NCBI GenBank assembly: GCA_038744685.1 | Contig: JBCDMB010000018.1 | Span: 1-63,234 of the forward strand | DNA from: Verrucomicrobiota bacterium | GTDB lineage: Bacteria > Verrucomicrobiota > Verrucomicrobiia > Opitutales > Puniceicoccaceae | DNA: 63,234 bases | Direction of reading: 5' to 3' | Shown here: in pieces, positions 1-13,730 of the stretch | Layout of the letters: each line of letters opens with the position of its first letter | Position numbering within the stretch: the stretch's first letter is position 1 | Notes under the pieces: model-generated | Told to the model about the DNA's origin: nothing | The model's input: the letters and a program-made list of their open reading frames with translations, nothing else | The model's database searches: none | Program-made: the position numbers and the translations under genes

Positions 1-1
1 C

Positions 2-142
2 TCAGAAGCCTTCGTCAGAGAACAGGCTGTGGCCCAGCCGCCGCCCGCTTCCGTAAGACCCCCGGGACCCAAGCCCATGAGAGGGGCAAACTGGCGGGGA
101 CTCTCCACTCTTGGAGGACTCAGAAAAAATCTCTTCGGGTAG
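2..142 (+). CDS. REP-associated tyrosine transposase (RAYT), C-terminal fragment
   Basis: The window opens inside a gene whose last 46 codons are visible, ending with TAG at 140-142. The translated end contains SEAFVREQ, RPPGPKPMRGANW and LGGLRKNLFG. It aligns residue for residue with the fragment at the right edge of the window (minus strand, 63060-63234) and more loosely with the end of the complete RAYT at 45909-46877. RAYTs are single-domain HUH nucleases related to IS200/IS605 TnpA that act on REP hairpins; the HUH core of this copy lies outside the window. The gene converges on the exbB-like gene, with 39 bases between the two stop codons. Assignment depends on the match to the other two copies, so the family is likely but the gene's completeness is unknown. 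Confidence 0.72.
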   Translation, partial: SEAFVREQAVAQPPPASVRPPGPKPMRGANWRGLSTLGGLRKNLFG

Positions 143-181
143 GCCTTTCGGAGGGAATATCTTTGAACCTAAAGAGCGAGT

Positions 182-886
182 CTAATCATCGACGGTATCG
201 ATGAGTTCGGTTGCTGTCTGGGTTGTCTGGATCATTTGGTGCCCCAGTCTGTTCCGCAAAATAAAGTAAAATATCATCGCAGGAATCCCAATAACGAGGC
301 CGGTGGCGGTTGTGATTAAGGCTTCTCCAATATCACCAGCGAGAAGTTCGGGACGTCCCATTCCTCCTTCCCCGATCGTTTGAAACGCGCTGATCATTCC
401 ACTGACCGTTCCCAACAAACCAATCATCGGAGCGACTGCGGCAACCACGTTCAAATAGTTGACCCATTGGGAAACGCTGTTCTCTTCCGCTTCCAGATTC
501 TCAAGCAAGAGATTCTCAACCTGCTCCTTGTTCAAGTTGGGTTTGTCGTTTCGAAGTTTCAATAGAGCAGGAGCCAGTGTTCTACCAAGAACCGTCTTGC
601 TAGCCGTTAGAGACTGGTTAGCTGTTTCGACATCGTGAGAGGCTAGGGAGTTGCGTATCTGGGGGATCACTGAATCTGGCACGAACTGCTTACGCCTTGT
701 TTCCAGATAGGAATAGATGATCAAGAAAAACATTACTAAAGAACATCCAGCGAGCGGGAACATGGCCCATCCGCCCTGTTGAATCATCCCAAATAAACTT
801 GTGTTCGTCGCTGGTTCGACCGCCTCTTGCGCGAAAACCGATATGGGAGCGACTCCAGCAAAAACCGAAAAATTGATGATCTTCAT
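182..886 (-). CDS. MotA/TolQ/ExbB-family proton channel protein
   Basis: This 234-residue protein has the three-helix layout of ExbB/TolQ: a first membrane segment at about residues 38-60, a cytoplasmic stretch of about 80 residues, and two helices at about 143-168 and 187-210. The helix-start motifs LLGTVSGM and ITTATGLVIG carry the conserved polar threonines that line the proton path in this family. An N-terminal hydrophobic stretch ending near VFAQEA reads as a signal peptide, which occurs in the ExbB subset found in Bacteroidota and Verrucomicrobiota. It is the last gene of a minus-strand operon, 25 bases after the Sm-like/TPR gene. The family normally works with an ExbD/TolR partner, but none follows: 39 bases downstream the convergent RAYT ends. 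Whether it energises an outer membrane transporter or another envelope process cannot be told. Confidence 0.93.
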   Translation of the reverse strand: MKIINFSVFAGVAPISVFAQEAVEPATNTSLFGMIQQGGWAMFPLAGCSLVMFFLIIYSYLETRRKQFVPDSVIPQIRNSLASHDVETANQSLTASKTVLGRTLAPALLKLRNDKPNLNKEQVENLLLENLEAEENSVSQWVNYLNVVAAVAPMIGLLGTVSGMISAFQTIGEGGMGRPELLAGDIGEALITTATGLVIGIPAMIFYFILRNRLGHQMIQTTQTATELIDTVDD

Positions 887-911
887 AGAATTTTGTCTTA
901 ATGAGAACGAG

Positions 912-1964
912 TTAGAGTGGAACTAGACCTGACGGGTCGAGATAACTACCGTTTTCAGGGTTATCTTTCATCGACCGGAATTCATCTTCTACTGCGAAAA
1001 GATCGATTGGAGTCCCGTAAGCATCAAGAATTACCAAATTAGCGAGATTGGATCTGTGGGCTGTGATGATTTCGAGAGGCTTCCACTCAATCCCTCGACG
1101 AATCATTTCGGCGATCAATTCGTCCCGCTGTTTCACATCACCGATCAATTCTGAAGAGGCAATAGCGATAGAATAACAGTGGGAGAGAAACGAGACCGGG
1201 ATCTCGCCTGAAAAAACAATCGGTTGAAGCACGGTGAATAGAGCCTCCTCAAACTCTTCCTTCTCGAACTGAATCGAGGCAAGAATGAACTGCCCCAGAG
1301 CCGATTCACCATATCTTTCCGTTTCTTCAATCCAGTCTTGGGCTCGTTTGGAAGCTTCGTCCATTAGTCTTAGTTCGTAGTAGGCTCTCAGTTCGACGTC
1401 TCGTAAGGTATCTTGATCTCCTTCCAAAGATAAGAAAGGGCGGAGAGCCCGAACGTAAGCTATTGCCTGAGCAGGGTTGTCTACGGACAGTGCCGCCAAA
1501 GGAAGAAAACGGAAAAGCGTTTTTTCTTCCGGGGGCAAAAAGGGGAAAAGACGGAACCGCGCGCCAATAATGGATTCCAGGTATGGAAGGGCCGCTTGAT
1601 ATTCCCCAGAGTCAATCATGTCAGCGGCCTCGATCGCAACACGTTCCCCCGGGAAAAACACTTTCTTTATCTCTTCGACAGGAAAAGAGAGAAGCACTTC
1701 TCCTCCATCCTGTATCAGACGCAAAGAAATCCTTTCATCATCCACTCCTGCGAGAGTTCCCTGAAATTCACGATTGTTTTCCAACCATATGGTGATTGGT
1801 CGACGAAGCTCTTCGTGTTTGGACCTATCAATCGGACCGCCTATCGGCGCGGGAAGTCCTGACTCTTGGATAATCACCATGTCCATGTAATGAGAGGAAT
1901 CGACCGCGGACACTGATGCGAAAGACGCTAGAAGAAATGAGAATCTCGGAAGAAATGATTTCAT
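912..1964 (-). CDS. Secreted protein with Sm/SH3-like N-terminal domain and TPR-like helices
   Basis: A 350-residue protein with a clear signal peptide (hydrophobic residues 8-20, cut near VSA). Residues about 53-105 (RRPITIWLENNREFQGTLAG and the following strands to KVFFPG) look like a small beta-barrel of the Sm/SH3 kind that binds or senses a partner. The remainder, from about residue 110, is helical with repeats of TPR character (AADMIDSGEYQAALPYLE, ALGQFILASIQFEKEEFEEA). The start ATG overlaps the stop of the large TPR gene by four bases, so the two are translationally coupled and both precede exbB. I do not recognise a named family. The shared operon and export signals suggest a periplasmic accessory factor for the ExbB-type motor, which is an inference. 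Confidence 0.8.
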   Translation of the reverse strand: MKSFLPRFSFLLASFASVSAVDSSHYMDMVIIQESGLPAPIGGPIDRSKHEELRRPITIWLENNREFQGTLAGVDDERISLRLIQDGGEVLLSFPVEEIKKVFFPGERVAIEAADMIDSGEYQAALPYLESIIGARFRLFPFLPPEEKTLFRFLPLAALSVDNPAQAIAYVRALRPFLSLEGDQDTLRDVELRAYYELRLMDEASKRAQDWIEETERYGESALGQFILASIQFEKEEFEEALFTVLQPIVFSGEIPVSFLSHCYSIAIASSELIGDVKQRDELIAEMIRRGIEWKPLEIITAHRSNLANLVILDAYGTPIDLFAVEDEFRSMKDNPENGSYLDPSGLVPL

Positions 1965-4873
1965 GTGGATCCGCCCTCAATCTGCCTCAAAGTCTCTTCG
2001 GATCCAGGGGCCTCTGAAAAAGGCCCGTATTCTTCGAGTAGGTTCTTTCTGAGGTCAGTTGCTCTCAATGCAAACGGACTTCTCAGGAGCCTTTCATCGG
2101 CCAACATCTCCTCTAGTGAACGGTATGCAGCTTCAGGACGGCCGAGCTGTTGGAAAATCTCAGCACTTCGAAAATAGGCCTCTGCAACAAACTCTGGGTA
2201 CCCGCGATAAAGAGTATAAATTCTTTGCCAGTAAGGGACTGCCCGCTCTAGGTCTCCACGGTCTTCGTTGAGTTTAGCAAGGCCGGAAAGTGCCTCAGCA
2301 TGAGGAACTCCCCGCGCGTGTTTCAGTTTGAGAACATCTTCAAAGATCTTTTCGGCATCGTCATAGAGTCCTAGTGAGGTGAGGATATCCCCGCGGAGGA
2401 TTTTGACGCGAACTCCAAGGTGATGGAGCGGCATCTGCGAATCAAATTTTCTAAGGAGGTCTTCAGCTTCTTCGAGCTGATCTTGTTTGGCGAGAATTTG
2501 TGCCTTTCCGAACCATGCCTCAGCGCGAGCTGGGTGACCAGGATGCTCCTCAAGAATATAGTCATAGTAGTCTATAGCGTAGTTGTAACCTTTGTCGGAG
2601 TAAATAATACCGATTTCTCCGATGACCAATGGGTCCAACTGTTCCATAGGCACTCTCTCGTCGATCTCCTGGAAAATTGTATCAGCTACAGTTTGCTCCC
2701 CTCTGGATTTTGCACGGTTGGCCTGGAAGTGCTTCAAGCGGCTGAACCAGGTTAGGTTTTTCTCCTCTAAAGCTAGGTCAATCTGGTCATTGAGCCAATC
2801 GTCAAAACTGCTTGCCAGAAGAACAGAATGCTCGACTGAAGAATCGTCTCCACTTTTTAGATACTCCAAACGTATCGCCTCCAACGAGGCAAGCAGAGGA
2901 AGGATTTCTGTCGCGCTAGGATCATTTCCGAACTCGTTTATCGCGCGATCAAAAGGAATGAGTGCCTCTCCGGGATTACCCGACTGCAGTTGAGCCCATC
3001 CTAGCCAGTAAAGGGCCTCACTCATCCTCGGATGAAGCTCTAGATCATCCCGCTCAAGGTATTCCGAAAAGTGGTCAATCATAAGGTCATAGCGCTCAAG
3101 CGCCTTAAAAATCTTTCCCCGCTGGAACACGGCGTAGGGGAAGAGACCTTCTGCCTCTGGAGTGACTTTAGCGAACGCCGCGGAGGCCTCGATCAGTTCA
3201 CCCAAACCCATGAGGATGTCCCCCCGCAATACGGTCGCCTCTGGTGCCCGCAGATGCTGAGGGTAATCGGCAAGGTAACTCTCGATGAGGGCTCTTGCTG
3301 TCGCGTAGTCCCGCAATCCATAGTAAGCGGTTCCAATCCGATACTGAATCTCTGGATAAAGGTAGTGGTCTTCGGAGAGATCTTTCAGAGCGGTAAGCTC
3401 TTCAATAGCAGTTTCGTAATTTCCTTCGAAGTGGTGAGTAAGACCATGCCACATTCGTGCTTGGATCGCCAAACGGTGATCACCGTAGCGTTGCTCGAAC
3501 TCAGAGAAATCCTTCCGACTTTCCTCATATTGTTCCAGCATTGCTTGGTTAAATCCCCGGGTAAAGAGCCAGCGTGGTGCAAGGGTATGCTCTGGGTAGT
3601 CCTCTAAAAGTCTGGTGAATACCGAGATTGCTGAGCGAAATTTTTGCTGCTCCTGATAAGCTTGTGCGACTAGGTAGACTGCGTCGGGTGCGAGTTCGCT
3701 GTTGGGGTAGAGTTCTTCGTAGGTAGAAGCGGTTGCCAGCGTATCTTCCCATTTCTCCAAAGAATAGTTTGAGAGGATCCATCGGTAGTGGCCCTGCTGT
3801 CGAATTTCTTCGGGTATAGATTCGTCGAGAGCCAAATCACGGAAAACCAGTAGTGCTTCTCTTGCTCTCCCGGACTGTAAAAATGCCTGACCGTATCGAA
3901 GAAGGTATCCCGGCATGTAGTCGTTCATCTGTTGAAGAGCCTCCAGCTGGTTCTCAAGACGCAGCGCGAGCTGAGCATAGTAGTCATTCCACGCGCTTGC
4001 CATCGGTGTAGACACATTTCGGCGTCGATAGTCGAGCACTCGTTGCACCTGAGCCAGTTGTTGTTCCTGTCGCTCCTCAAGGACTTGGTAGGGAGGGACT
4101 AATCGATAACAAACAATGGCGTCAGCGTATCTTTTTTCGTTGGAAAGTCGGTCTCCCAGTTGCAAAGCGGCAAACGCTAATACTGCCAGTTCCGGCATTC
4201 GTTCAATGTTCCAGTTTGTGGACTCTATCACACTGAAGGCATCATCGATACGATTCTTCTCGATGAGAACTTGCAACGCTCTCAACCGAGCTTGAATCTG
4301 CAACGTCTCGGACGCATTGGAGACGTAGAGCGCATCAATCACCTCGAGAGCCTCGTCGGTCTTTCCCATTCTAAGAAGAACTTCGGCTCGTTGGATGACT
4401 GAGAGTCCCGTCTCGGGTTCGCGAGGATAAGCGATAGAGAATTCGTTTAGGCGCTCGACGGCCTTCTCATCGATGCCCTCCAATTGGTACGCTTGCGCTA
4501 AGGTGTAGAGCACAAACGCATGGAGTGTCCCGGTTTCCGGAAATTGTTCGAGAAATCGCTCAAATCGTTCGATTGCTTCTGGGTAGTTTTGTAGCGCAAA
4601 CTCCGCGTAGCCACGTGAAGGGAGTAGAATCCGCTGAACGGCGGGATCTTCCAACTCGGGCTCACGCCCAAACTCGTTTTCGAGGATGTCGAAGATTTCC
4701 ACCGCCTCTTGGTACTTTCCCTGCTGAAAAGCCCCTGTTGCACGGGACAATACCTCTTGTAAGCGAAGCCCGTCGGGAGCCGTTTCACCGGAGGAAAAAG
4801 CGGCTGGAAACAGAGAACTGGTGAGGACCAGGTAAGCGGCGGCGAATCGCCGGATTGGAGAAATCAATCCCAT
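1961..4873 (-). CDS. Large exported tetratricopeptide repeat protein
   Basis: A 970-residue protein starting with a signal peptide (residues 1-28, hydrophobic core AAAYLVLTSSLFPAAF). The rest is an almost unbroken array of 34-residue TPR/Sel1-like helix pairs, recognisable by repeated patterns such as GKYQEAVEIFDILENEFG, QSGRAREALLVFRDLAL and DYATARALIESYLADYP. TPR superhelices hold protein partners, and in verrucomicrobial genomes such proteins commonly sit at the head of exbB/exbD operons. It is the first gene of the minus-strand operon leading to the Sm-like protein and exbB. The 154 bases upstream separate it from the divergent SRAP gene. No enzymatic motif is visible. Function is inferred as a periplasmic scaffold. 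Confidence 0.88.
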   Translation of the reverse strand: MGLISPIRRFAAAYLVLTSSLFPAAFSSGETAPDGLRLQEVLSRATGAFQQGKYQEAVEIFDILENEFGREPELEDPAVQRILLPSRGYAEFALQNYPEAIERFERFLEQFPETGTLHAFVLYTLAQAYQLEGIDEKAVERLNEFSIAYPREPETGLSVIQRAEVLLRMGKTDEALEVIDALYVSNASETLQIQARLRALQVLIEKNRIDDAFSVIESTNWNIERMPELAVLAFAALQLGDRLSNEKRYADAIVCYRLVPPYQVLEERQEQQLAQVQRVLDYRRRNVSTPMASAWNDYYAQLALRLENQLEALQQMNDYMPGYLLRYGQAFLQSGRAREALLVFRDLALDESIPEEIRQQGHYRWILSNYSLEKWEDTLATASTYEELYPNSELAPDAVYLVAQAYQEQQKFRSAISVFTRLLEDYPEHTLAPRWLFTRGFNQAMLEQYEESRKDFSEFEQRYGDHRLAIQARMWHGLTHHFEGNYETAIEELTALKDLSEDHYLYPEIQYRIGTAYYGLRDYATARALIESYLADYPQHLRAPEATVLRGDILMGLGELIEASAAFAKVTPEAEGLFPYAVFQRGKIFKALERYDLMIDHFSEYLERDDLELHPRMSEALYWLGWAQLQSGNPGEALIPFDRAINEFGNDPSATEILPLLASLEAIRLEYLKSGDDSSVEHSVLLASSFDDWLNDQIDLALEEKNLTWFSRLKHFQANRAKSRGEQTVADTIFQEIDERVPMEQLDPLVIGEIGIIYSDKGYNYAIDYYDYILEEHPGHPARAEAWFGKAQILAKQDQLEEAEDLLRKFDSQMPLHHLGVRVKILRGDILTSLGLYDDAEKIFEDVLKLKHARGVPHAEALSGLAKLNEDRGDLERAVPYWQRIYTLYRGYPEFVAEAYFRSAEIFQQLGRPEAAYRSLEEMLADERLLRSPFALRATDLRKNLLEEYGPFSEAPGSEETLRQIEGGST

Positions 4874-5027
4874 AAATCGGATGCCGAAGTAAAATCGCTG
4901 GGAGCCTAAATGCGAGGGTTTAAGTAGATAGAAGTGTTAAAAAAGTTTTGCGAGCGAACATTAGGCTTGAACGGATGGCAGATGCAGGAAGTTTGCCTTT
5001 TTTCCTGATTAATTTGATTATCCTTCA

Positions 5028-5695
5028 GTGTGTGGACGGTTTGTAATCACCCTTGATGCCAGCGAGCTTGAGATGCTGACCGGTTCGTCCCCGCGGTCTG
5101 AGGCTAAGTGCGTTTACAATCAATGCCCAGGATCCAGCGTTCTGGTAATGTGTTCCGACAGGAGTTGGGAATTACTCCCTTGGGGGTTTGAGGTAAAAAT
5201 GAGGAATGGCAGCTCGCGGACGATCATCAACGCCAGATCTGAAACGGCAGGGGAGAATCCCCTCTTCCGCAGAGGGTTTCGGTCGAATCGTTGCGTCGTA
5301 CCGGCCACCGGTTTCTTTGAATGGAGGAGGGTTGGGAATAGGTCCCAGCCCTATTATTTCAAACCTCAGTCGGACATAGGGCTGCTTTTTGGCGGATTAG
5401 TTTTGGAAAGGCGGGATGGGAGGGAATGCTTAGTCGTTCTGACCAAATCGGCTGACGGTTGGATGGGGGAGATTCACGACCGAAGTCCAGTGGTAGTGAG
5501 ACCCGAGTTCTTAAACGAGTGGCTTTCGAGCGGGAACGCTGAAGAGGAATTGGTCCAGCGCACCTGTATGGAAGAGGAAAGAGATTTCTTAACCAGACAT
5601 CCGGTTTCGTCTAGGGTCAATAGCGTCAGTGAAAACGATTCCGACCTTCTGCTTCCTGTGGAGCATCCGGCTATGCCCAGACAGCAGGAGTTGTT

Positions 5696-5699
<4 letters not shown>
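5028..5699 (+). CDS. SRAP-domain protein (YedK/HMCES family), abasic-site crosslinking peptidase-like
   Basis: A 223-residue SOS-response-associated peptidase (DUF159). Members crosslink to abasic sites in single-stranded DNA through the alpha-amino and thiol groups of Cys2, shielding the lesion during replication. The protein begins MCGRFVI, and Cys2 must directly follow the initiator, which fixes the start at the GTG codon at 5028 rather than any ATG. The other active-site residues are visible: Asn69 in INARSET, Glu98 in TGFFEW and His150 in EIHDRSPVVV (family consensus HDRMP). Length matches the family. It is divergent from the TPR operon and its stop overlaps the start of the next TPR gene, suggesting co-transcription. 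No LexA-type operator was recognised in the 154-base upstream gap. Confidence 0.95.
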
Positions 5700-9210
<3,511 letters not shown>

Positions 9211-9268
9211 CGAGCCTAACCCAACTGGGGAACGAGCGATCGGAACCCGGTAACCCCTCTCACAATCC

Positions 9269-11695
<2,427 letters not shown>

Positions 11696-11711
11696 TTTTG
11701 AGGTTTCCGGC

Positions 11712-12455
11712 ATGCCGGTTTTTTCGACCAATCCGCAGCCAGAGTTGTCTGTTTTCCGGCCCAATTCTAAGCGTGATCGCCGATGCGCGGTCATCAGCTT
11801 TGCCGGCGGAGGTTACGGAACTCGGGCCGAACATGAAGGAGAGGGTTACGCGCGGCACTTCGCGGACGAGGGCTTTCATGCTTTTGTTTGCCACTACCGG
11901 GTCAACCGTGGAGAGGATGAAGTTCTTCATCCCGGACCTCTTGAAGACGGACTTTGGGCGATTCGATGGGTGCGCGAACAAGGCGAGTCTATAGGGTTTG
12001 ATAGTGACAGTGTTGGTATTATCGGGTCTTCGGCCGGCGGTCATCTGGTTGCGCACCTCTCAACCCATTGGCACGAGTGGGGAACGGAGTTCCGCCCTGC
12101 GTGGGCTGCGCTATGTTATCCTGTGATTGCCCTCTATGGGCCTGCAGCGCACTTTGGTTCAAGAGCTGCACTTATCGGCGCCGATAGCTCCGATCATCTC
12201 GCCATTCAATTGTCGCCTCAGAATAGGGTCACCTCAGCGTGCCCTCCCACTTTTCTCTGGCATACCCTGGAGGACCAGCCGGTTCCGATAGAAAACTCTC
12301 TCTTGTTTGCCGAGGCACTTCGCCGAGCAAACGTTCCCTTCGAGATTCATATTTCGGAGAAGGGCAGACATGGTCTTGGAAGAGATGCGGACTTTGACTG
12401 GGCTACCCGGTTGTTGCAATGGTTGGAAGGCACTGGCAGAGTGCCGATACCTTAA
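11712..12455 (+). CDS. Alpha/beta hydrolase (BD-FAE/acetyl-xylan-esterase-like)
   Basis: A 247-residue serine hydrolase of the alpha/beta fold. The start at ATG 11712 is chosen because GAGG lies eight bases upstream; a longer frame running back into gyrA is possible but would overlap its last 65 bases. Visible catalytic parts are the oxyanion loop FAGGGYG (residues 30-36), the nucleophile elbow GSSAGG with Ser107, an acid at Asp188 in HTLEDQP and the base His220 in GRHGLGR. This order and size fit the BD-FAE/lipase-like esterases that remove acetyl groups from sugars, although the substrate is unknown. No signal peptide is present, so it is cytoplasmic. Its stop overlaps that of the convergent PP2C gene by four bases. 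Confidence 0.88.
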   Translation: MPVFSTNPQPELSVFRPNSKRDRRCAVISFAGGGYGTRAEHEGEGYARHFADEGFHAFVCHYRVNRGEDEVLHPGPLEDGLWAIRWVREQGESIGFDSDSVGIIGSSAGGHLVAHLSTHWHEWGTEFRPAWAALCYPVIALYGPAAHFGSRAALIGADSSDHLAIQLSPQNRVTSACPPTFLWHTLEDQPVPIENSLLFAEALRRANVPFEIHISEKGRHGLGRDADFDWATRLLQWLEGTGRVPIP

Positions 12456-13645
12456 ACCACTTGAAACGCAACGCAGGTTTGGTCATCAATCTGCGGCGTT
12501 TTCCCCGCGAAATTTTCTATCTCCTTAATGATCCTACGAGGAACGTGTGCAAGTAACTCGGAGCGACTACGGCCTGCTGTTTCGGAAAGTCGATCAATAC
12601 CGAACTCTTCGCCGTTTTCGTTCAGGGCTTCGACCAAGCCGTCTGTAAAGAAGATCACCCTATCGCCTTGCTCTAAAATGAACTCGTGCGAACGAAAATC
12701 AACCGACGGTAGGAGTCCCAGTCCTGGAGCGGGATCCAGCTTCACAATACGGCTGTCTCCTTTTGCCTGTTGTAAAAAGAATGCGGGATGAGCTCCATGA
12801 CTAATCGTAAAGCGAACCTGCCCACCTTCCTCTCTGTGGAAAACTCCATTCATGGCGGTGACGAAACGGTTTAGCAGCACATCGTGGAGAGAGTCGTTCA
12901 TCGACGAAAGAACGGCATCCACTTGGTCGTGGTCCTGACGAGAGAGGCGGTCTGCGAGATACTTAACGAGAATCGTGTAGATTCCAGCCGAGACACCATG
13001 CCCGCACACGTCACCAAGGAAAAAGCGTAGTTCTTCCTCGTCTGGCCGCGGAAAAGTGACAACATCTCCGCTGACTCCATGAGAGGGTTCATAGGCTACA
13101 GCGATTTCGAGAAATGAACACTTTCTCTTTTTTCCCGGAATGAGAACACTTTGAACCATTTGAGCGTTTTCAAGATCGGCCCGCATGATGTCGTTTTGCT
13201 CTTTCAGAAGACGATCGTGTCGTTCAAGAGCGTCGTGGGCTAACTTTTCCCGGGTAATGTCTCTAGAGATTCCAAGTATGCCAATCGTTTCATCACCCTC
13301 TACCTGAATAGGCGCCTTGATCGTTGAAACCCAAGTTATCGTCCCATTTGGCCAAGTCTCTTTCTCGGCTTCGCGGTAAATCGGTTTTCCAGTGCGGATC
13401 ACCTCTTGCTCATCCTCGAACGCTTGAGAAGCATGTTCATGGCTAAAAAAGTCAAAGTCCGTCTTCCCTATGAGTTCATCCACGGATGTCGTTCCGAAAT
13501 TGTCGGCCATACTGTCGCTAACGACGACAAACCGGCTCTCTCGGTCTTTGAAGTAGATCCTGTCAGTCGATCTAGAGAGTAGAGCGTCAAAGAGGAGCGC
13601 ATGTGAAATACCCATAGATTCCAGCATTTGCTCAGATAGCTCCAT
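12452..13645 (-). CDS. PAS domain plus SpoIIE/RsbU-type PP2C serine phosphatase
   Basis: A 397-residue two-domain regulator. Residues about 15-135 form a PAS domain with the usual TDRIYFKDRESRFVVVSD opening and the PAC-type end GILGISRDITREKLA. A short coiled coil (136-165) joins it to a PP2C phosphatase of the SpoIIE/RsbU class (about 170-397). Metal-binding aspartates are visible in SGDVV, GDVCGHG, FFTDGLVEAL and DDQT. Such proteins dephosphorylate anti-anti-sigma factors or other STAS proteins in partner-switching circuits in response to the signal seen by the PAS domain. No kinase or STAS partner is encoded nearby. There is no membrane segment. The gene is convergent with the hydrolase and lies 85 bases upstream of the ispG stop. 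Confidence 0.93.
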   Translation of the reverse strand: MELSEQMLESMGISHALLFDALLSRSTDRIYFKDRESRFVVVSDSMADNFGTTSVDELIGKTDFDFFSHEHASQAFEDEQEVIRTGKPIYREAEKETWPNGTITWVSTIKAPIQVEGDETIGILGISRDITREKLAHDALERHDRLLKEQNDIMRADLENAQMVQSVLIPGKKRKCSFLEIAVAYEPSHGVSGDVVTFPRPDEEELRFFLGDVCGHGVSAGIYTILVKYLADRLSRQDHDQVDAVLSSMNDSLHDVLLNRFVTAMNGVFHREEGGQVRFTISHGAHPAFFLQQAKGDSRIVKLDPAPGLGLLPSVDFRSHEFILEQGDRVIFFTDGLVEALNENGEEFGIDRLSETAGRSRSELLAHVPRRIIKEIENFAGKTPQIDDQTCVAFQVV

Positions 13646-13730
13646 AGTGGAAATATGCCGAACACTGTCCGTTTTGCAACGAAAGGCTACTCCGATCCGG
13701 CAGCTTCCTCAGTGAGGTGAGAAGCTCTTT

